A DNA stretch of 9,487 nt from Candidatus Altarchaeum sp. (GTDB lineage Archaea > Altiarchaeota > Altiarchaeia > Altiarchaeales > Altiarchaeaceae). A program made the translations under genes and the position numbers. Below, piece by piece: positions 5,350 to 9,487 of the stretch (position 1 is the stretch's first letter; every line of letters starts with the position of its first letter). The DNA lies in assembly GCA_018260755.1 (NCBI GenBank), contig JAGTWP010000020.1, positions 11,748 to 21,234 on the forward strand, in the 5' to 3' direction. The notes below the pieces were generated by a model. The model worked only from the letters and a program-made list of their open reading frames with translations, was not told the origin of the DNA and did not search any database.

Positions 5350-5480
5350 AATTACAAGAGCAAATATGACGAGGTAATTTTAAAATTTCATAAATTTTAA
5401 AAGATTGAAAACTCATTTAAAAATGCTCCAGGTATTTTAAAAGATTAAAACCCTATATGTTTCAGTATAGTTTTCAGTAA
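5350..5480 (+). repeat. Diverged module with a second unit nested in its H2 loop
   Basis: An H0-like palindrome (arms AATTAC/GTAATT, 5350-5379) leads into an H1-type hairpin with perfect 11-base arms TTTTAAAATTT/AAATTTTAAAA around CAT (5378-5402). A H2 then starts (TGAAAACT, 5406-5413) but its pairing arm AGTTTTCA comes only at 5469-5476. Between them, 5414-5468 reads as another H1-like plus H2-like unit ending, like the array copies, in TTTCAGTAT. This is best read as insertion of one unit into the loop of another. The remaining bases to 5535 hold only the trxR promoter region. Confidence 0.7.
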
Positions 5481-5508
5481 AATCCAATTAACTAATCAAA
5501 TACATAAA

Positions 5509-5518
5509 TTTTATATTT
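5509..5518 (+). promoter_or_regulatory. TATA-like box for thioredoxin reductase
   Basis: TTTTATATTT is centred about 22 bases upstream of ATG 5536 with no Shine-Dalgarno between, consistent with a leaderless or near-leaderless message. It lies just after the repeat block, so the repeats would be upstream of this promoter rather than in the leader. Confidence 0.4.
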
Positions 5519-5535
5519 TAAAATTAAATTTTAAA

Positions 5536-6477
5536 ATGAACGAAATAGATGTGGCAATTATAGGTGCAGGTCCGGCGGGCTTAACCGCAGGAATATATGC
5601 TGGAAGAAGCAAATTAAATGTTAAAATTTTTGATACAGGTGTTGGCGGGGGTATGATGGCAACTGCTCATGCGATTGAAAATTATCCTGGATTTGAAAGT
5701 ATAAGCGGAATGGAACTTGCGGAAAGGATGCTCAACCAGTGCAAAAAATATGCCGAAATAGAGGAAATAGAAACGGTTGAAAGAATAGAAATTGAAAGAA
5801 ATAATTTAAAGAAAATAAAAACAGAGAATAATGAATATACTGCAAAGGCAGTAATTATTGCAACCGGCTTAACACACAAAAAGTTAAACATTAAAGGTGA
5901 AAAGGAATTTTTGGGAAGGGGTGTGAGTTATTGTGCAACATGTGACGGAATGTTTTTTAAAGGCAAAAATGTCCTTGTTGTCGGAAAAGGACGCACAGCT
6001 GTAAGTGATGCATTATATTTATCGGATCTTGCTTCTGTCGTTTATATTGCAAATAACGGGGATGTATTTACCGGGGAACAAATTGATATTGATGCATTGA
6101 ACTCAAAGAAAAACATTAAAATTTTTTACAACGCTTACTTGAGGGAAATAAAAGGCGAGAAATTAGTCAAAAAGGCACTAATTAATGTGAATGAGAAAGA
6201 TAATATGGAAAGGGAATTGGATCTTGATGTTGACGGGGTTTTTATAGCCGCAGGTGAAATTGCAAACACAGAAATTTTTAAAGTCATCGGATTAAATTTA
6301 AATGAAAAAGAAAACATTATTGTTGATTCATTACAGAGGACAAACATTGATGGGATATTTGCCGCAGGAGATGTTACAAATAGTATTGTAAAGCAGATCT
6401 CGGTTGCTGTCGGGAGCGGGGCAATTGCGGGTTTGGAAGCGTATAAATATGTAAAGAAATTTGAAAAAGTAAAATAA
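5536..6477 (+). CDS. Thioredoxin reductase (flavoprotein) with non-canonical pyridine-nucleotide site
   Basis: 313 residues, the usual length for low-Mr TrxR. The FAD-binding GAGPAGLTAGIYAGR (10-24), redox-active CATCDG (C133, C136), and second FAD motif GIFAAGDV (273-280) are all present, so it should be a dithiol-active flavoenzyme that reduces thioredoxin. The NADPH domain has GKGRTAVSDALYL (150-162) in place of the usual GGGDSA. After strand 2 it reads YIANNGDVF (170-178), where NADPH enzymes have HRRxxxR, so the phosphate-binding arginines are missing. Relatives lacking this motif include archaeal F420H2-dependent and bacterial ferredoxin-dependent reductases, as well as NADH users. Thirteen bases separate it from the CoA-binding gene, and CcdA follows, suggesting one operon. 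The family is certain; the electron donor is open, so I give no symbol. Confidence 0.93.
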   Translation: MNEIDVAIIGAGPAGLTAGIYAGRSKLNVKIFDTGVGGGMMATAHAIENYPGFESISGMELAERMLNQCKKYAEIEEIETVERIEIERNNLKKIKTENNEYTAKAVIIATGLTHKKLNIKGEKEFLGRGVSYCATCDGMFFKGKNVLVVGKGRTAVSDALYLSDLASVVYIANNGDVFTGEQIDIDALNSKKNIKIFYNAYLREIKGEKLVKKALINVNEKDNMERELDLDVDGVFIAAGEIANTEIFKVIGLNLNEKENIIVDSLQRTNIDGIFAAGDVTNSIVKQISVAVGSGAIAGLEAYKYVKKFEKVK

Positions 6478-6490
6478 ATATAAAATAAAT

Positions 6491-6880
6491 ATGAATAATA
6501 TAAACGATTTAAATAACAAAGTAATTGCAGTAATAGGCGTTTCAAAAGATGAGAGTAAGTATGGATTTAAGGTATTTAAGGACTTAATGAGTAAAAATTT
6601 AAGGGTTTATGGAGTAAATCCTAATGCTGATTTTGTGTTAAACAGAAAAATTTATAAAAAAATTTCTGAAATTCCTGAAAAGGTTGTTCTTGTTGTTACG
6701 GTTGTTCCTCCGAAAATTACTGAAAAGATAATTGACGAATGCAAATCCCTTTCAATCAACGAAATATGGATGCAGCCAGGAAGTGAAAGCGAGGAAGCAA
6801 TAAGAAAGGCGGAAAATTTTGGAATGAAAGTTATATATAATGTTTGTATTATGATAGAAACAGAAAAGAAAGAATCATAA
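6491..6880 (+). CDS. CoA-binding (Rossmann) domain protein, YccU-like
   Basis: 129 residues forming one CoA-binding domain (PF13380 type). The Rossmann start VIAVIGVSKDESKYGFKVFKDL (11-32), the strand LRVYGVNPNADF with the conserved NP (43-44), and the late motif EIWMQPGSESEEAIRKAE (91-108) are diagnostic. Family members bind CoA or nucleotide in the cytosol; the physiological role is mostly unknown. It lies between thioredoxin reductase and CcdA with gaps of 13 and 15 bases. A link to CoA disulfide or CoA-thiol redox is an attractive inference from this position, but nothing in the sequence proves it. Confidence 0.87.
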   Translation: MNNINDLNNKVIAVIGVSKDESKYGFKVFKDLMSKNLRVYGVNPNADFVLNRKIYKKISEIPEKVVLVVTVVPPKITEKIIDECKSLSINEIWMQPGSESEEAIRKAENFGMKVIYNVCIMIETEKKES

Positions 6881-6895
6881 AAATTTAAAATTATT

Positions 6896-7801
6896 ATGGA
6901 CATATTTTCATTTTTCACCCCTTTGCTGGCGGGAATTTTGGCCTCATTCACTCCGTGTGTCATTGTTTTATTCCCGATTACTTTGTACCGGTTCATATCT
7001 GCAGAAAAAGTAAATTTTAAGGATTATGGTTTGTATGCTGCCGGATTTTTATTTGCATTTGTTTTGCTCGGTCTGTCTTTTCAGAAAATTTTTGAGTCCG
7101 AGATTGGAAACGGAATAAAATTAGGAATCGCAATTAGTTTAATTGTATTAGGAATACTTCAGTTGCTACATAAAGTGAATCCGTTAAATTTACCTGTGGT
7201 TAAAAATACATTCGCTTTTGGGGTGCTCTTTGCACTCGCAATAGGAATAAATCCCTGCACTCTGCCTTTTATCGGTTCGGTATTTGCTTTCTCATCCACT
7301 GAAATTTTGATAAATTTAACGCTCTTTGGAATTGGAATATTGGTTGCTCCGACATTGTTTTTGTTATTTGGAAGGAAATTTTTGGCTTATGGCAAAAACT
7401 TTTCATCCAAGTTGGGAAGAATAGAGAAATTTTTGGCAGTTTTGCTTATTCTGGCGGGATTATATATGGGGGGGAATGTGCTTACATTGACAACAACCGA
7501 TGTCATTTTTAGTTCTCTGTTTATCCTATTTACTATATTGCTCATTTTAAAAATTTTCCTCATTGAGCATTCTTTTAAAGAGTTATTGACAATTCCACGA
7601 CTTTTGCTTATTATCTCGCTGCTTATTATATGGTTTGTTATCACATATCATTGTTACGGAAGTGTTGAAGTTGGAATGCAGGAAGCAGTATGTTCTATGA
7701 GTTGTTATATTTGTAAGCAGTGCCTGATTCTTTTCGGTATTTCTGCGGTTATCGGAATTGCAGGGGTTTTGATTTTAAATAAATTTGAGAAAAGAAGGTA
7801 A
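6896..7801 (+). CDS. CcdA/DsbD-type thiol transporter with extra Cys-rich C-terminus
   Basis: 301-residue membrane protein. The DsbD/CcdA domain (PF02683) covers about residues 5-200 with the paired conserved cysteines in FTPCVIVLFPI (C21) and INPCTLPFIG (C121), spaced as expected for transmembrane helices 1 and 4. Such proteins pass electrons from cytoplasmic thioredoxin to the outer face of the membrane. The usual family length is about 220 residues. Here an extra part of about 100 residues has hydrophobic segments near 203-223, 234-251 and 277-295. Before the last segment is the cluster C266-x3-C270-x2-C273-x2-C276, plus C253. I know of no standard CcdA with this tail. It could be a metal or Fe-S site or an added relay. 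Placement after thioredoxin reductase fits its role. The start at 6896 puts TM1 at the very N-terminus, as is normal for CcdA. Confidence 0.88.
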   Translation: MDIFSFFTPLLAGILASFTPCVIVLFPITLYRFISAEKVNFKDYGLYAAGFLFAFVLLGLSFQKIFESEIGNGIKLGIAISLIVLGILQLLHKVNPLNLPVVKNTFAFGVLFALAIGINPCTLPFIGSVFAFSSTEILINLTLFGIGILVAPTLFLLFGRKFLAYGKNFSSKLGRIEKFLAVLLILAGLYMGGNVLTLTTTDVIFSSLFILFTILLILKIFLIEHSFKELLTIPRLLLIISLLIIWFVITYHCYGSVEVGMQEAVCSMSCYICKQCLILFGISAVIGIAGVLILNKFEKRR

Positions 7802-7969
7802 ATTTTGGTGATTGCAGGCAAACATAATGACTGATATTAAATGTCAATCCGGTTAACACTCTCTTAAATTTTTGATTTTATTTCTTCAACAGGCTGTAAG
7901 AGAATTACCAAAAATAAACCCCTGCTATTGTGACAATATGGAATTATCATTTATTAGGTTTTCATTCTC

Positions 7970-7979
7970 TTAATATAAA
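7970..7979 (+). promoter_or_regulatory. TATA-like box upstream of the split LarB region
   Basis: TTAATATAAA lies in the 213-base spacer after ccdA. A start about 25 bases on would fall at 7998-8005, just before ATG 8015, so the transcript would include the small frame at 8015 as well as the gene at 8139. The rest of the spacer (7802-7969) shows no gene; CTCTTA and TAAGAG form a loose inverted pair there. Confidence 0.4.
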
Positions 7980-8014
7980 TTAGTAAATAAGAATAAATAA
8001 AAAACTTACGATTT

Positions 8015-8152
8015 ATGAGTTTAAGTTATTTCGCAACATGTCTAAGGATTGGTATCATAAAAAATTTTGCAGACAGGATAAAATCAGTTATTAAAGAGGA
8101 AATTGAAAAGGAAAAAATAAAACTCACGGAACTAAAATATGAAAATTTCTAA
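8015..8152 (+). pseudogene. Short frame resembling the displaced N-terminus of LarB
   Basis: 45 codons from ATG 8015 to TAA 8150-8152, overlapping the start of the LarB gene by 14 bases in another frame. The end reads IKLTELKYENF, after a charged helix DRIKSVIKEEIEKEK. LarB proteins usually begin with such a helix followed by a 'L-x-Y-E-x-(L/F)...K-(I/V)-D-x-x-R' passage, and the LarB frame resumes with SKIDMGRKKR. A single +1 shift at about 8150 would join KYENF to KIDMGR. It is therefore either the N-terminal piece of a gene broken by a small indel, a split gene read by coupled translation, or a site of frameshifting. A sequencing error is also possible. As an isolated peptide it has no recognisable function. 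Confidence 0.5.
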
Positions 8153-8846
8153 GATAGATATGGGTAGGAAAAAAAGGTGTGGCATTCCGGAAATTGTATT
8201 CGGAGAAAAAGATGGTAATGACTTGGTGAAAATAATAATTGAAATTTTAGATAATGATAGGAAAGTAATAATAACCCGACTTGATAAAACGAAAAAGGAA
8301 AAAATTTTAAATGAATTGAATAAAAAAAATATAAATTTTAAATTTAAATATAATGAAAGAGGAAGAGTGCTTACAATATATAAAGAAAAATCCGATGGCA
8401 CAAAAGATATTGAAATCGTTGGAAAAATAGGAATAATAACCGCAGGAACATCTGACATTAATGTAGCCGAAGAAGCAAAAGAGACGGCTTTGCAATTGGG
8501 CTGTGAGGTTGTAGAAGAGTATGATGTCGGAATTGCGGGCTTATACAGGGCAATAAACGCAGTTGAAAAGATGAAAAAAAGCAATGTCCGGTGTATTATT
8601 GTTATTGCAGGAATGGAAGGTGCTTTGCCTTCGGTAATTTCCGGATTAACAAACATTCCCGTAATTGCGGTGCCTACTTCCGTTGGTTATGGTACCGGAG
8701 AAAAAGGACTTGCGGCAATTATGACTATGTTAAATTCATGCACATCTGTTGCGGTTATGAATATTGACAACGGATTTGGAGCTGCTGTGATGGCGTATAA
8801 AATTTTAAGTATAAATTTAAGTATAAATGTGAATAAAGAAAAATAA
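8139..8846 (+). CDS. larB: LarB-type pyridinium-3,5-biscarboxylate mononucleotide synthase (PurE-like)
   Basis: 235 residues. LarB carboxylates and hydrolyses nicotinic acid adenine dinucleotide in the first step of nickel-pincer nucleotide synthesis, the cofactor of lactate racemase and relatives. The conserved opening IDMGRKKRCGIPEIVFGE (6-23) is followed by a diverged middle and the PurE-like domain (about 95-220). That domain contains GIITAGTSDINVAEEA, VEEYDVGIAGLYRA, VIAGMEGALPSVISGL and PTSVGYGTGEKG. The late LNSCTSVAVMNIDNGFGAA carries C201, matching the catalytic Cys region of LarB. The usual N-terminal helix (about 30 residues) is absent from this frame and seems to sit in the overlapping frame at 8015-8152; an in-frame stop lies just before ATG 8139. 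No larC or larE is visible in the window. The C-terminus has a small duplication (ILSINLSINV). Confidence 0.88.
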   Translation: MKISKIDMGRKKRCGIPEIVFGEKDGNDLVKIIIEILDNDRKVIITRLDKTKKEKILNELNKKNINFKFKYNERGRVLTIYKEKSDGTKDIEIVGKIGIITAGTSDINVAEEAKETALQLGCEVVEEYDVGIAGLYRAINAVEKMKKSNVRCIIVIAGMEGALPSVISGLTNIPVIAVPTSVGYGTGEKGLAAIMTMLNSCTSVAVMNIDNGFGAAVMAYKILSINLSINVNKEK

Positions 8847-8900
8847 CACAAAGACAATGTTATTGTTCGCTCATATGCCTATGAACATTGAACTTTTGTG
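8847..8900 (+). terminator. Inverted repeat after larB, possible terminator or processing hairpin
   Basis: CACAAA (8847-8852) and CAATGTT (8855-8861) pair with AACATTG (8884-8890) and TTTGTG (8895-8900), giving an interrupted stem with a loop of about 22 bases immediately after the larB stop. Downstream DNA to 9027 is T-rich and carries short repeats of TTTGAA(C/T)TTGT. It lies between convergent genes, so a bidirectional 3'-end signal is plausible, but archaeal terminators are usually plain oligo-T runs. Confidence 0.35.
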
Positions 8901-9027
8901 TTTTGCATTTTATAGTGTATTTGAACTTGTATTTATATTTGAATTTGTGCTTGAATTTTAAAATTTGCAAAACTTCAACAATGTATTTGAACTCCATCTG
9001 TGAAAATCAACATAAGAGCGATAAAAT

Positions 9028-9487
9028 TTATTTTCTAACTCCAAATTTTTCGATTTCTTCTGTTAAGTCAAAAATTTCTCTTTCAAATTTCAGCCCTCTA
9101 ATCCGTTCCTTCATTGTTTCAAATTTCCATGTTAATTGGTATCCTTTATTTTCTCTTATAAAACTTAAAAAGTTGTCCTTTTCTTTCTTGCACTCTCTTT
9201 CCAAAGCAATTAAATTTATCAAAACCAAAAACCTTGAAATTACTTTGTCTTTAATTTCTTTTGAAATTTCTAATGATTTTTCAGCATATTCCGATGATTT
9301 TTCATAGTTTTTAATAACAAAATAAAGTTCAAATTATTATGTGCTTCAGCAAGATTCGGATTTAGCCGTATTGCTTCTCTGTATTCTTTCTCTGCTTCTT
9401 CATAGCGTTTTAAATCTTGCAATAAAAATCCTAAATTATAATGTGCTTCAGCAAGATTCGGATTTAGTCGTATTGCTTCTCTGTATT
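9028..9487 (-). pseudogene. TPR-repeat protein C-terminal part, interrupted by a frameshift
   Basis: On the minus strand the window edge enters in TPR units: YREAIRLNPNLAEAHYNLGF, then LLQDLKRYEEAEKEYREAIR and LNPNLAEAHNNL. The repeat period is 34 residues, or 102 bases at DNA level (9341 and 9443 start near-identical copies). After NNL the frame runs out into LNFILLLKTMKNH and stops at 9272-9270. From about 9330 another frame continues naturally as ELYFVIKNYEKSSEYAEKSLEIS and runs to a stop at 9030-9028. Aligning it to the TPR consensus suggests loss of about four bases at the Gly of the third unit. The post-shift part has about 100 residues, helical and charged. The gene is either a pseudogene or affected by assembly error. 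TPR proteins mediate protein-protein contacts. Confidence 0.75.

Noticed and set aside
7802-7969. Small gene or structured RNA in the spacer after ccdA
   Set aside because: Only very short frames on either strand and one weak CTCTTA/TAAGAG pair; no tRNA, riboswitch or box C/D signature seen.
8132-8656. Minus-strand frame opposite larB
   Set aside because: It mirrors a gene with strong LarB motifs and has no family features itself.
8888-9307. Plus-strand frame opposite the TPR gene
   Set aside because: The minus strand reads as TPR and helical protein; this frame is a Phe/Leu/Ser-rich shadow.

Overview
This AT-rich window most likely comes from an archaeon. The evidence is TATA-like boxes 22-30 bases upstream of start codons, few Shine-Dalgarno sites (suggesting leaderless or short-leader transcripts), an archaeal-type P-loop ATPase, an MJ0307-like CPHC thioredoxin, a Cys-periodic small protein and a lipoprotein with an Asn/Thr-rich linker full of N-glycosylation sequons. 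The base composition and gene mix would fit a lineage such as Altiarchaeota or another low-GC euryarchaeal group, but I cannot fix the taxon from sequence alone.

Layout. Positions 1-380 (minus) hold the N-terminus of an ATPase. Divergent from it, across a stretch carrying a palindromic repeat, is a UbiE-family methyltransferase (588-1274). From 1422 to 4837 runs a plus-strand cluster of small redox and cysteine-rich genes: a ferredoxin whose first cluster motif lacks one Cys, a 9-Cys small protein, a WCGPC thioredoxin, a CPHC thioredoxin-like protein, a 55-residue 4-Cys protein (2858-3025), a CBS-pair protein, a 2[4Fe-4S] ferredoxin, a protein with Cys every 14 residues, and a rhodanese lipoprotein. 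A non-coding block of about 700 bases (4838-5535) is filled with palindromic repeats. Then come thioredoxin reductase, a CoA-binding-domain protein and a CcdA/DsbD-type membrane protein with an extra Cys-rich C-terminus (5536-7801). A LarB gene (8139-8846) is preceded by an overlapping small reading frame that looks like its own displaced N-terminus. A frameshifted TPR gene (minus) ends the window.

How the genes may work together (inference). The core looks like a thiol-disulfide island. TrxR would reduce one or both thioredoxins. CcdA would carry reducing equivalents across the membrane, and the lipoprotein rhodanese and Cys-rich proteins could be outside or inside clients. TrxR lacks the HRRxxxR NADPH-phosphate motif and two ferredoxin genes lie nearby, so a ferredoxin- or F420H2-driven reductase deserves testing.

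The most unusual DNA feature is a dispersed modular element of up to three consecutive palindromes (here called H0, H1 and H2). It is tandemly amplified upstream of trxR, nested inside itself at 5402-5480, and present in reverse orientation at 398-477. Stem pairing is kept while stem sequence changes between copies.
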